Of a stretch of 64,000 nucleotides of DNA, positions 7,412 through 15,782 are shown one piece after another. Position 1 is the first letter of the stretch. The number at the start of each line of letters is the position of its first letter. The stretch covers positions 1-64,000 of the forward strand of contig JBCLBO010000008.1 in the NCBI GenBank assembly GCA_038916785.1. Reading direction: 5' to 3'. Source of the stretch: VFKU01 sp038916785. GTDB taxonomy: Bacteria > Hydrogenedentota > Hydrogenedentia > Hydrogenedentales > GCA-2746185. Below the pieces are notes generated by a model, which had not been told where the DNA came from, ran no database searches, and saw only the letters and a list, made by a program, of their open reading frames with translations. The position numbers and the translations under genes are program-made.

Positions 7412-9490
7412 ATGGCGATTCTGGCGAGTGAAATGCCGGCGCAACCGCGCGTGCTGATGAAAAATCAGGACGTGGTGCTTGCGGTGTCGGTCATCGCCAT
7501 TCTGATGGTGCTGGTGGTCCCGATCCCGACGTGGCTGCTCGACGTGTTGTTGACGTTGAACATTTCCGTGTCGATCGTGGTGTTGCTCTCGACGATCTAT
7601 CTGCGCAGCGCAGTGGAGTTTGCGGTGTTCCCGTCGCTGCTGCTGATGCTGACCTTGTTCCGCTTGAGTTTGAACGTGGCGGCGACGCGTCTGATCCTGG
7701 CGAATGCGGACGCGGGTTCGGTGATTGACGCCTTCGGCGAGTTTGTGACCGCGGGAAGCCCCGTGGTCGGGTTTATCATCTTCTCCATCCTGGTCATCAT
7801 TCAGTTCGTGGTGATCACGCGGGGCGCGGGGCGCATTTCGGAAGTCGCCGCGCGGTTCACGCTGGACGCGATGCCGGGCAAACAGATGGGCGTCGACGCG
7901 GACCTCAACGCGGGGCTGATCACCGAGGCGCAGGCGCGCGCGCGGCGCTCGAAGATCGAGCGCGAGGCGGACTTTTACGGGGCCATGGACGGCGCGACGA
8001 AGTTCGTGCGCGGCGACGCGATCGCCGGGATCATCATCGTGCTGGTGAACATCATCGGCGGGTTCATCATCGGCGTGGCGATGCGGGGGATGACCTTTAG
8101 CGACGCGCTGCAAACCTATACGCGGCTGACGGTCGGCGACGGCCTGGTGTCGCAGATTCCCGCGCTGATCGTGTCGACGGCGGCGGCGATGATCGTGACG
8201 CGGACGGCCTCGGAAGAAAACCTCGGATCGGACCTGACGGAGCAGTTGACCCGCTATCCGCGCGCGCTGTTGAGCGCGGCGGCGATGCTGGGGCTGATCG
8301 GCATCGTGCCAGGGATGCCGGCGATCCCCTTCCTGATCGTGGCGGCGGGCCTTACGGCGCTGGGTATTAGTTCGCAGCGCGTGGCGGCGGCGCGCGTGCA
8401 AGTGGCGGAAGTGGAGAAGGCGCAGGAGGCCGCGAGAGTGGAGACGGCGCCCGCGCGGACCGAGGACTATCTCGTCGTGGACCCGCTTAAAATTGAGCTG
8501 GGCTATGGATTGATTTCGCTGGCGGACAAGAAACAGGGCGGCGACCTGCTCACGCGCATCCAGATATTGCGGCAGCAGATCGCGAGCAAGCACGGGTTCA
8601 TCGTGCCGGTGATCCGCATCGTGGACAACATGCGGCTGCGGCCGAACGAGTACCGAGTGATGCTGCGCGAGTCGGAGATTGCGCGCTACGAGATTTTGCC
8701 GGACCACTACCTCGCGATGAACCCGGGGCTGGTGCGCGAGGAGATCGAGGGCGTGTCTACGACGGAGCCGGCCTTCGGGTTGCAGGCGATGTGGGTGGCG
8801 CGCAAGGACCGGGACCGCGCGGAGCGGCTGGGGTATACGATCGTCGAGCCGAGCGCGGTGCTGGCGACGCACCTGACGGAGCTGATCCTGTCGCACGCGG
8901 ACGAACTGGTCACGCGCGAGGACACGCAGGGGCTGCTGGACAACCTGAAGACCTCGGCGAAGACGGTGGTGGCGGAGTTGGTTCCCGCGCTGTTATCGCT
9001 CGGCGAATTGCAGAAGGTCCTGCATAACCTGCTGCGCGAGCGGGTGTCGATCCGGAACCTGCAAATTATTCTGGAGACGCTGGCGGACTTCGCGGGGCGC
9101 ACGAAGGACACGGACATCCTGACGGAATACGTGCGGCAGGCGCTGGCGCGGCAGATTTGCGCGGACTATAAGGACGAGGAGGGCGCGCTGCGCGTGGTGA
9201 CGCTCTCCCCCGCGCTCGAACAGGAACTGAACGACGCCGTGCAGAAGGCGGAACCGGGGCGGTATGTCCCGGTGGACCCTGCGCGGTCGGAGGCGATCGC
9301 GCAGGCGACGGCGAAGGCGCTGCAACCGATGGTGCGGGCGGGGTACGAAGGGATTGTGCTGACTTCGGTGCAGGTGCGGCGGTATTTCCGGCGAATCGCC
9401 GAGGCGCGCACGCCGAAGGTGATCGTAATGTCGTATAACGAAATCGACCCGGCGGTGAAGCTGAACAGCGAAGGGACCGTCGCGCTGTGA
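7412..9490 (+). CDS. flhA: Flagellar export protein FlhA
   Basis: Protein of 692 residues, normal for FlhA. The N-terminal half has eight hydrophobic segments with the highly conserved FHIPEP-type loop region (AEVAARFTLDAMPGKQMGVDADLNAG pattern, GAMDGATKFVRGDAIAG). The C-terminal half is the cytoplasmic ring domain that docks export chaperones. FlhA couples proton flow to flagellar protein export. It starts 61 bases after flhB; the gap is mostly the palindrome at 7347. Codon use matches its neighbours. Confidence 0.95.
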   Translation: MAILASEMPAQPRVLMKNQDVVLAVSVIAILMVLVVPIPTWLLDVLLTLNISVSIVVLLSTIYLRSAVEFAVFPSLLLMLTLFRLSLNVAATRLILANADAGSVIDAFGEFVTAGSPVVGFIIFSILVIIQFVVITRGAGRISEVAARFTLDAMPGKQMGVDADLNAGLITEAQARARRSKIEREADFYGAMDGATKFVRGDAIAGIIIVLVNIIGGFIIGVAMRGMTFSDALQTYTRLTVGDGLVSQIPALIVSTAAAMIVTRTASEENLGSDLTEQLTRYPRALLSAAAMLGLIGIVPGMPAIPFLIVAAGLTALGISSQRVAAARVQVAEVEKAQEAARVETAPARTEDYLVVDPLKIELGYGLISLADKKQGGDLLTRIQILRQQIASKHGFIVPVIRIVDNMRLRPNEYRVMLRESEIARYEILPDHYLAMNPGLVREEIEGVSTTEPAFGLQAMWVARKDRDRAERLGYTIVEPSAVLATHLTELILSHADELVTREDTQGLLDNLKTSAKTVVAELVPALLSLGELQKVLHNLLRERVSIRNLQIILETLADFAGRTKDTDILTEYVRQALARQICADYKDEEGALRVVTLSPALEQELNDAVQKAEPGRYVPVDPARSEAIAQATAKALQPMVRAGYEGIVLTSVQVRRYFRRIAEARTPKVIVMSYNEIDPAVKLNSEGTVAL

Positions 9491-9630
9491 GCGGCGGAAT
9501 CATGGGAGGCATGGGAATCGTGAGATTTATGGGCCCGATGATTCCCCTGCTTCCCATCCCTCCTACACTTCCCATGGGGCCTGCGCGCCGGATGCGCTAT
9601 GATAGGGACCACGGGGGCACCGAGTAGGCC

Positions 9631-11025
9631 ATGCGCCAGCGCTTCCACAAATTCCGCGCGGGTACGCTGGACGAGGCGTACTTGGCCATGCGGGAGAAAC
9701 TGGGCGACGAGGCGATCGTCGTGCGGACGGCGACCGTGCCGCATGGGGGCTGGTTTGGCCGGGTGATCGGGCAGAAGGCGGTGGAAGTGACGGCCTCGGT
9801 CACGATTGAGGACGACGGCCCCGTGCGGGCGCGTCCGATGAGTCCGGTGGAAAAAAAGTATACGTCTGGCGCGTCGCGCCCGGCGGCGGCGACGGCCAGG
9901 GTGACGACACTCGGCAGCGACGCGCGCATGCGCGAGACGGTGGACTTTTTCCGCAAGGTGGTGACGCAGGCGCAGCAACGCGCGGGCGTGGCCTCGGAGG
10001 ACAAGGTGCGCGCGGCGACGGCGCCGACGGGCGCGCCGACGCCGCCGATGGTGCAGGGCAATGCCGCGCCGGCCGCAGTGATCCAGTTCGAGCCGCAGCG
10101 GCGTGCGGAGCCGGCGCCGCTGACGGCGGACGACATTCGCAAGGACCTGACCGAGATGCGCGAGATGCTCGGCATTCTTTCGGCGGAAATGCCGGGCGCC
10201 GGGCTGTCTCAGGAATTCGTGCCGCATTACCAGATGCTGCTCAAGCAGGGCGTGTCGCGCAAGCGGGCGGCGTCGTTGGTGGCCGCGGCGGCGGGCCGGG
10301 GCGATCTGCGGGCGTTCCGCGATCCGCGTATATTCCGCGAGCGGCTGAAGATGGAAATCCGGCGGCATGTGAACGTGACGGGCGGGATCGCGCTCGAAGC
10401 GGGCAAGCGCAAGGTGGTGGCGCTGGTGGGCGCGACGGGCGTGGGCAAGACGACAAACCTGGCGAAGCTGGCGGCGCTGTATGCCGTGCAGGAGCACGCG
10501 CGGGTCGGCGTGATCACGGCGGACACCTATCGCGTGGCGGCGACGGACCAGTTGCAGGTGTACGCGAACATCATCGATCTGGAAATGAAGATCGTGCACC
10601 AGGCGGCGGAGATGCGCGCGGCGGTGAAGGCCTTTGCGGACCGCGACCTGGTGCTGATCGATACGGCCGGCGGCAGCCCGTTTAACCGCGATCAGATGAC
10701 GGACGTGCGCGCGCTGGTCGAGGCGGCCGAGCCGGACGAAGTGCATTTGCTGGCGAGCGCGAACGTGGCGCTCGAGGACCTGCGCGAGGTGGTGACGCAT
10801 TTCTCGCTGTTGAAACCCTCGGCGCTGTTCTTCACGAAACTGGATGAAACGCGCCGCTACGGGCAGTTGTTCTGCCTGGCGGCCGAGGCCGGCCTGCCGC
10901 TGAGTTACTTCAGCGTGGGCCAAAATGTGCCCGACGACATTTTGCCGGTGAGCGCCGGTACAGTGGCAAAACTCGTCGTGGACGGTGGGGACGACCTTGG
11001 CGGAACAAGCACAAAATCTTCGTGA
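9631..11025 (+). CDS. flhF: Flagellar biosynthesis SRP-type GTPase FlhF
   Basis: Protein of 464 residues. A variable basic N-terminal part is followed by an NG-type GTPase domain with P-loop GATGVGKTTNLAKLA, ADTYRVAATDQL and TKLDET. FlhF is the third SRP GTPase and sets flagellar site and number together with FlhG. The G3 motif reads DTAGGS where FlhF, Ffh and FtsY usually have DTAGRS; the Arg is a conserved position, so the change deserves checking. The start of flhG overlaps its 3' end, so the two are likely coupled. Confidence 0.92.
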   Translation: MRQRFHKFRAGTLDEAYLAMREKLGDEAIVVRTATVPHGGWFGRVIGQKAVEVTASVTIEDDGPVRARPMSPVEKKYTSGASRPAAATARVTTLGSDARMRETVDFFRKVVTQAQQRAGVASEDKVRAATAPTGAPTPPMVQGNAAPAAVIQFEPQRRAEPAPLTADDIRKDLTEMREMLGILSAEMPGAGLSQEFVPHYQMLLKQGVSRKRAASLVAAAAGRGDLRAFRDPRIFRERLKMEIRRHVNVTGGIALEAGKRKVVALVGATGVGKTTNLAKLAALYAVQEHARVGVITADTYRVAATDQLQVYANIIDLEMKIVHQAAEMRAAVKAFADRDLVLIDTAGGSPFNRDQMTDVRALVEAAEPDEVHLLASANVALEDLREVVTHFSLLKPSALFFTKLDETRRYGQLFCLAAEAGLPLSYFSVGQNVPDDILPVSAGTVAKLVVDGGDDLGGTSTKSS

Positions 11026-11866
11026 GTTCGTCCGGAAGAGCCAGGGCCTGGCGCGGGTCATTGCCGTGACGAGCGGCAAGGGCGGCGTGGGCAAGACGAA
11101 CACGAGCGTGAACCTGTCGATCGCGCTGGCGCAGAAGGGCCAGCGGGTCGTGCTGATGGACGCGGACCTCGGGCTGGCAAACGTCGAGGTATTGCTCGGG
11201 CTGAACTCGCTCTACAACCTGCAGCACGTGATCAGCGGCGAGAAGTCGATGGCGCAGATTCTCGTCGAGGGGCCGGGCGGCATCGCGGTCGTGCCGGGGA
11301 CCTCGGGCCTCGCGCGCATGGCGGACCTGAGCGAGACGGGCCGGCAAAACATCATGGCGGGCCTGCGCCAGATGCAGGAGCGGGCGGACTTCGTCGTGAT
11401 CGACACGATGGCCGGCATCGGCAGGAGCGCGACGGCCTTTGTGCTCGCGGCGGACGAGGTGTTGCTCGTGGTCGCGCCGGAGCCGAGCTCGATCGTGGAC
11501 GCGTACGCGATGCTGAAGACTGTGTATCAGAAGCGCGACGACGCGATCGTGCGGCTGATAGCGAACATGGTGCTCAATAAAAACCAGGCCTCGCTGGTGT
11601 ACTCGAAACTCTCCGGCGCGGCGCAGCAATACCTTGGGCGCAAGCTGAGCTATCTCGGCATGGTGCCGCGCGATCCGCACGTGGCGCAGGCGGTGATGCA
11701 GAGCCACCCCTTCGTGCTGCGCTATCCGGCGAGTCCGGCCGCCAAAAGCATCATGGACATAGCAGACCGCCTGATCAGCCAGCGCGCCGTGACGCCGGGC
11801 AGCGAGAGTTTCCTGCGGAGATTCGCGCAGACCCTCGGCCTCGGCGGCAGCGCGCAAACGGCGTGA
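10985..11866 (+). CDS. flhG: Flagellar number regulator FlhG (MinD-like ATPase)
   Basis: About 290 residues. Deviant Walker A GKGGVGKT, MDADLGLANVEVLLGL and an amphipathic C-terminal end (FLRRFAQTLGLGG) match FlhG/FleN/YlxH. The N-terminal EQAQNLREF matches the DQAxxLR activator motif by which FlhG stimulates FlhF. Two starts are possible: GTG 10985, or TTG 10997, which has GGTGGGG at a better distance; both retain the activator motif. It overlaps flhF by 29-41 bases. MinD-family DTGAG reads DTMAG here. It is the last gene of the flagellar operon. Confidence 0.92.
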   Translation: MGTTLAEQAQNLREFVRKSQGLARVIAVTSGKGGVGKTNTSVNLSIALAQKGQRVVLMDADLGLANVEVLLGLNSLYNLQHVISGEKSMAQILVEGPGGIAVVPGTSGLARMADLSETGRQNIMAGLRQMQERADFVVIDTMAGIGRSATAFVLAADEVLLVVAPEPSSIVDAYAMLKTVYQKRDDAIVRLIANMVLNKNQASLVYSKLSGAAQQYLGRKLSYLGMVPRDPHVAQAVMQSHPFVLRYPASPAAKSIMDIADRLISQRAVTPGSESFLRRFAQTLGLGGSAQTA

Positions 11867-11901
11867 CGACGGTCTCGTGGCATGGACCTCCGGCCCATGA
11901 A

Positions 11902-11924
11902 CATCGGCCGGAGGCCGATGCTAC
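11902..11924 (-). repeat. GTAG-type REP hairpin (catcgg family)
   Basis: CATCGGCCGGAGGCCGATG hairpin with CTAC at 11921-11924, i.e. GTAG on the minus strand. A degenerate partner (11881-11899) lacks the GTAG foot. The same hairpin occurs at 31363 and 31437. Confidence 0.7.
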
Positions 11925-11958
11925 GAAAGCGCGTCGATTTAGCGACGTTCTCTCACTC

Positions 11959-12053
11959 CGTCATTGCGAGGAGCTCCCACGCCCGTCATTGCGAGGAGCG
12001 CAGTTGCAATCGCCGTCATTGCGAGGAGCGCAGTTGCGACGAAGCAATCTCAA
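11959..12053 (+). repeat. Three tandem copies of the CGTCATTGCGAG repeat
   Basis: Each copy begins CGTCATTGCGAGGAG, and the last runs into CGAAGCAATCTCAATGAG. Same family as 2803-2835. It lies just upstream of the methyltransferase gene and leaves little room for a promoter. Confidence 0.75.
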
Positions 12054-12092
12054 TGAGCCAGCATCCCCGCATCCCGCAGAACCCCGCATCCC

Positions 12093-12644
12093 ATGCGCAG
12101 ACTAAATCTCGGCTGCGGCCGCGACTACCGGCCCGGCTGGATCAACGTGGACTTCAACCGCACGGTCCGCGCGGATGTGTATTCCACCTTCACCGAGGGC
12201 CTGCCCTTCGCGGACCACTCGGTCGACCTCGTCGTGCTCGACAACGTGCTCGAACACGTCCACCGCGATCGTTACTTCGCGTTTCTCGACGACCTGCACC
12301 GCGTGTGCAAACCCGGCGCGCTCATCCAAATCTGGGTGCCGCACGCCAGCGGAATGTGGGCATTGAAACATCCGACGCACTACAACTACTTCGGGATCGG
12401 GAGCTTCTCGACGTTTGCGCCGGAGGCGCAATTCAACGGCGAGCGCTACGGCGCCGCGCGCTTCCGCGTGCGCCAGGAGCGCCTGCTGTTTTTCCACCAC
12501 AACTTGATCAACGCGAAATTTCTTAGCCGCCTACCGATCAACGGCCTCTTCAATTTCGGCGGTGTGCTGTGGCAGGAACTGATGGAGCGCTTCCAGTTCC
12601 TTGGCTTTGACGAGATTCACTACGAACTCGAGGTCGTAAAGTAG
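12093..12644 (+). CDS. Class I SAM-dependent methyltransferase
   Basis: Protein of 183 residues. It opens with the SAM-binding motif LNLGCGRDYRPGWINVD, then acidic post-I Asp and LPFADHSVDLVVLDNVLEHV, the pattern of small-molecule or sugar/lipid methyltransferases related to the ubiE/type 11 group. LHRVCKPGALIQIWVPH is the usual motif III region. The C-terminal part has a hydrophobic stretch but no clear membrane anchor. No ribosome site of quality precedes ATG 12093. The substrate cannot be named. It sits alone between repeats and the SpoIID-like gene. Confidence 0.82.
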   Translation: MRRLNLGCGRDYRPGWINVDFNRTVRADVYSTFTEGLPFADHSVDLVVLDNVLEHVHRDRYFAFLDDLHRVCKPGALIQIWVPHASGMWALKHPTHYNYFGIGSFSTFAPEAQFNGERYGAARFRVRQERLLFFHHNLINAKFLSRLPINGLFNFGGVLWQELMERFQFLGFDEIHYELEVVK

Positions 12645-12943
12645 ACGCAACCTCCGGTAGTTGCCCGAATGATTGTCCGCCGATTACGCGGATGGTCGCA
12701 GATGGGAGGACACGGAAACCCCGCCCTGACCCTCCTCCGCGCGCCCTTTGCCCGCTCTGCGGTCAAGCACCCCTGATCTTCGGGTCTCGCGATCCGTAAC
12801 ACGGGCGCGCATAGGCGGGCCGCCCATGGTACAGGAGAGGCGATTTGTATGCGGCTCCATACGGAGGATACCGTGACGAGGGGCAAATTGACGTGCAGGG
12901 TATTTCGAAGAGATGCGGCAGTTCCCGTTTTTGCTTGATCTGC
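12645..12943. other. Non-coding gap with degenerate repeats
   Basis: Contains GATTACGCGGATGGTCGCAGAT-like sequence, a motif scattered through the window, and a degenerate palindrome near 12813-12837 related to the GTAG elements. An in-frame extension of the next gene crosses it but has no supporting start site. Confidence 0.45.
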
Positions 12944-14503
12944 ATGTGGTTGAGCCGCGGGGTTCGTGGTTCCAAGTGGATGGCCGTTGTCGTTTATTTA
13001 GTCGCTTGCGCGGTTTCGGCCCAGCCGGTGCATCTGGCGACGGAATCGGTGCGCATTCTGCTGGCGGCGGACGCGCCGGTGCTGACGCTGCGCAGCGAGG
13101 CGCCGTTGCGGGTGATTGCCGGCGAAAATCTGCGCGAATTGCCTGCGGGCGTTTACACGCTGCGGACGAGCGGGGCGTCGGCGCCGGTGCTGCGGCATCA
13201 TCTCTTTGTGAAGACGTTTCGTCCGAGTGACACGGCCGCGCGCGGTGCATGGATTGCCGAGCGGCGGGCCGAGGGATTCGATCCGAAGGTCGTCGCGCTC
13301 GGCCGCGAGTGGGCGGCTGGCGGCGGGATTCTGGACACGCGGGTGGACTGGGTCTCGTTGGCGAGCGAGCCGACTGCGGCCGCCGCGGAGGCGCGGCGCA
13401 AGCTGCTTGCCGCGCGTGGATACTCCGCGTGGATTCAGCCGGAGACGGTCGCGCCGGGCCGGGGATCGGTCCACATCCGCGGGGGCGATGGGGCGACGTC
13501 CACGTTTGACGCGCCGATCGCTATCGAGAGCGGCGGGCCGATCGAGCTCGCCGAGGTGCAGTCAAGCTACTGGGGCGGCAAGCCGCGCCCGCTGTCGTTC
13601 ACGGGCCGCATTGAAGTGCGCATCGGCCAGCGGGGCGGTCTCGACGCTATCGAGCAGGTGCAAATCGAGAATTACTTGCGGGGCGTGCTTCCCGCGGAGA
13701 TGAGCCCGTCCTGGCCGGTGGAGGCGCTCCAGGCGCAGGCCGTCGCTGCGCGCAGCGACGTGGCCGCGGGGCTCGGCGGCCGGTACTCGCTCGAGGGTTT
13801 TGATTTTTTTGCCACCGAGCGGTCGCGCGCGTATCTGGGCGCGACGGGCCGCGCGGCGCAGACCGACGACGCGCTGCGCGCCACGGCGGGCGAGATTTTG
13901 CGGCAGGGCGATCGCGTGGCGCCGGCGGTATTTTCCGCGAGCTGCGGCGGATGGACCGAGGACAACGAGGCGGTGTGGTCTGCGCCACCGGACGCGGCGC
14001 TGCGGGGCGTGTCGGATTTGGCCAAAGGCCGCGGCAAGAAGTCCTCGCCGGCGCGCGTGGACGAGTGGCTGCGCGGCCGGCCCGATGCGTGGTGCGCGGT
14101 GGACGACACGTATTTCCGCTGGAATCGCAGCTACACGGAACCGGAATTGCGTGCTATCATCAACCCAGTGGCGGCGGTTGGTCGTATTGAGGAAATCGTC
14201 TTGGGCGAGCGCGGCGTGAGCGGGAGGCTGAAGTCAGTCCGCGTCCGCGGCAGCCAGCGGACGGCGACGATCAAGAAAGAGTTGCCGATTCGCCGGGCGT
14301 TCGGCGGCCTGCCGAGTGCGCTGTTCACGGTGCGCAAGTCGAGCGCGGGCGGCGTCACGCGATTCACGTTTAGCGGCGGCGGGCGCGGGCACGGCGTGGG
14401 CCTTTGCCAGCAGGGCGCGCGCGGCATGGCGTTGCAGGGGATCGGCTACCGCGAGATCCTCACGCACTACTACTCCGGCGTGGCGCTGGTGAGGTGCGAC
14501 TAG
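12944..14503 (+). CDS. SpoIID/LytB-domain cell-wall protein with signal peptide
   Basis: Protein of 519 residues from ATG 12944, chosen because it places a signal peptide (hydrophobic MAVVVYLVACAVSAQ after a basic MWLSRGVRGSKW) at the N-terminus. A SPOR-like region (EARRKLLAARGYSAW) precedes the SpoIID domain: NYLRGVLPAEMSPSWPVEAL with the catalytic-type Glu, AQAVAARSD, FSASCGGWTEDNE, and a C-terminal GRGHGVGLCQQGARGMA. SpoIID enzymes are lytic transglycosylases acting on denuded glycan and leave 1,6-anhydroMurNAc ends. The stop codon directly touches the anmK start. No sign of sporulation genes nearby, so a vegetative cell-wall role is inferred. Confidence 0.88.
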   Translation: MWLSRGVRGSKWMAVVVYLVACAVSAQPVHLATESVRILLAADAPVLTLRSEAPLRVIAGENLRELPAGVYTLRTSGASAPVLRHHLFVKTFRPSDTAARGAWIAERRAEGFDPKVVALGREWAAGGGILDTRVDWVSLASEPTAAAAEARRKLLAARGYSAWIQPETVAPGRGSVHIRGGDGATSTFDAPIAIESGGPIELAEVQSSYWGGKPRPLSFTGRIEVRIGQRGGLDAIEQVQIENYLRGVLPAEMSPSWPVEALQAQAVAARSDVAAGLGGRYSLEGFDFFATERSRAYLGATGRAAQTDDALRATAGEILRQGDRVAPAVFSASCGGWTEDNEAVWSAPPDAALRGVSDLAKGRGKKSSPARVDEWLRGRPDAWCAVDDTYFRWNRSYTEPELRAIINPVAAVGRIEEIVLGERGVSGRLKSVRVRGSQRTATIKKELPIRRAFGGLPSALFTVRKSSAGGVTRFTFSGGGRGHGVGLCQQGARGMALQGIGYREILTHYYSGVALVRCD

Positions 14504-15661
14504 ATGGATCTGCGCGCGATCAGGAAAAAAACCTCGCGCTACGCGATCGGGCTGATGTCGGGCACGTCGTGCGACGGGATCACTGCGGCGCTTGTGCGCA
14601 TCAAGGGGACGGGCCCGGCGCTGGCGATAAAGCTGGTCGCGTGCGAGAATTACGAGTACGACGCGGAAATGCGCACGCGGCTCCTGGCGCCGCGCATGGA
14701 CGCCCGGGAAGTGTGCGTGCTGAACTTTGAACTGGGCAGGCGCTTTGCCGATGCCGCCGCGGCGATGCAGTACAAGGCCAGCCTCGAGCCTGCCGAGGTG
14801 GACTTCATCGCGTGCTCGGGCCATACGCTGGCGCACTTGCCGCCGCGCCGCTCGGAGCAAATCGGCACACTGCAAGTGGGCGAGGCGGCGCTGATCGCGG
14901 AGAAATGCCGCGTGCCGATCGTGTCGGACTTCCGCACGCGCGACATGGCGGCTGGCGGCCAGGGCGCGCCGCTGGTGCCGTATGCCGATTGGATTCTGTT
15001 CCGCCGGGCGGGGCGCACTTCGCTGCTGCTCAACATCGGCGGCATCGCGAACGTCACCGTCGTCCCTCCGGAGATGAACGACTTGATCGCCTTCGACACG
15101 GGGCCCGGCAACATGGCGATCGACGGCGCGATGCGGCTGCTGACGTCGGGCCGGGAGAACATGGACAAGGACGGCGTGATGGCGGCCAAGGGCGTCGTCA
15201 TTGACGAATTTCTCGACTACCTGCTGGGGCACCCCTACTTCAACGAGCCGCCGCCGAAGAGCACGGGGCGGGAGGACTTCGGCCCGGAAGTGTATCTGCG
15301 CGACGCGATCGCGAACCGGCGCGAGCGCAAGCCCGAGGACATCATGGCGACGGTGACCGCGGCGGTGGCGTATAGCATTGTGCGGGCGTTCAACCGATTC
15401 GTGAAACCGAACTTCGAGGTCACGCGCTTCATCATCAGCGGCGGCGGCGCACACAACCCGACGCTGCTCAAACGCATCAAGGCGGGACTGCCGGGACTCA
15501 CCGTGCGCCTCACCGACAGCTACGGCATCCCCGCGGACGCGCGCGAGGCAATCGCGTTCGCCATTCTCGGCAACGAAACGCTGTGCGGCACGCCGTCAAA
15601 CGTGCCGCAGGCGACCGGCGCGAGCCATGCGTGTATCCTCGGGAAAATCACGCCGCCGTAG
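14504..15661 (+). CDS. anmK: Anhydro-N-acetylmuramic acid kinase AnmK
   Basis: Protein of 385 residues, normal for AnmK. Shows GLMSGTSCDGI near residue 16, the second phosphate/sugar motifs VSDFRTRDMAAGGQGAPLVP, NIGGIANVT, FDTGPGNM and the C-terminal ISGGGAHNPTL. AnmK converts 1,6-anhydroMurNAc to MurNAc-6-phosphate in cytoplasmic peptidoglycan recycling. It starts at the base after the SpoIID-like stop, so the enzyme that can create anhydro ends and the kinase that recycles them are translationally coupled. Followed by a GTAG palindrome pair. Confidence 0.95.
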   Translation: MDLRAIRKKTSRYAIGLMSGTSCDGITAALVRIKGTGPALAIKLVACENYEYDAEMRTRLLAPRMDAREVCVLNFELGRRFADAAAAMQYKASLEPAEVDFIACSGHTLAHLPPRRSEQIGTLQVGEAALIAEKCRVPIVSDFRTRDMAAGGQGAPLVPYADWILFRRAGRTSLLLNIGGIANVTVVPPEMNDLIAFDTGPGNMAIDGAMRLLTSGRENMDKDGVMAAKGVVIDEFLDYLLGHPYFNEPPPKSTGREDFGPEVYLRDAIANRRERKPEDIMATVTAAVAYSIVRAFNRFVKPNFEVTRFIISGGGAHNPTLLKRIKAGLPGLTVRLTDSYGIPADAREAIAFAILGNETLCGTPSNVPQATGASHACILGKITPP

Positions 15662-15700
15662 TCGAGTGTGCATAGTGTTTCCTCCACTCGGGCGCCATCG

Positions 15701-15773
15701 GTAGGGGCGGGGCCCTGTCCCCGCCCTGTGCGCGCGCCCAAAGCCTAGGGCGGGGACAGGGCCCCGCCCCTAC
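15701..15773. repeat. Inverted pair of GTAG-type REP hairpins (gggcgggg family)
   Basis: GTAGGGGCGGGGCCCTGTCC at the left is mirrored by GGACAGGGCCCCGCCCCTAC at the right, with a short spacer. Same family at 32937-33007. Confidence 0.85.
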
Positions 15774-15782
15774 GGAATCGCG

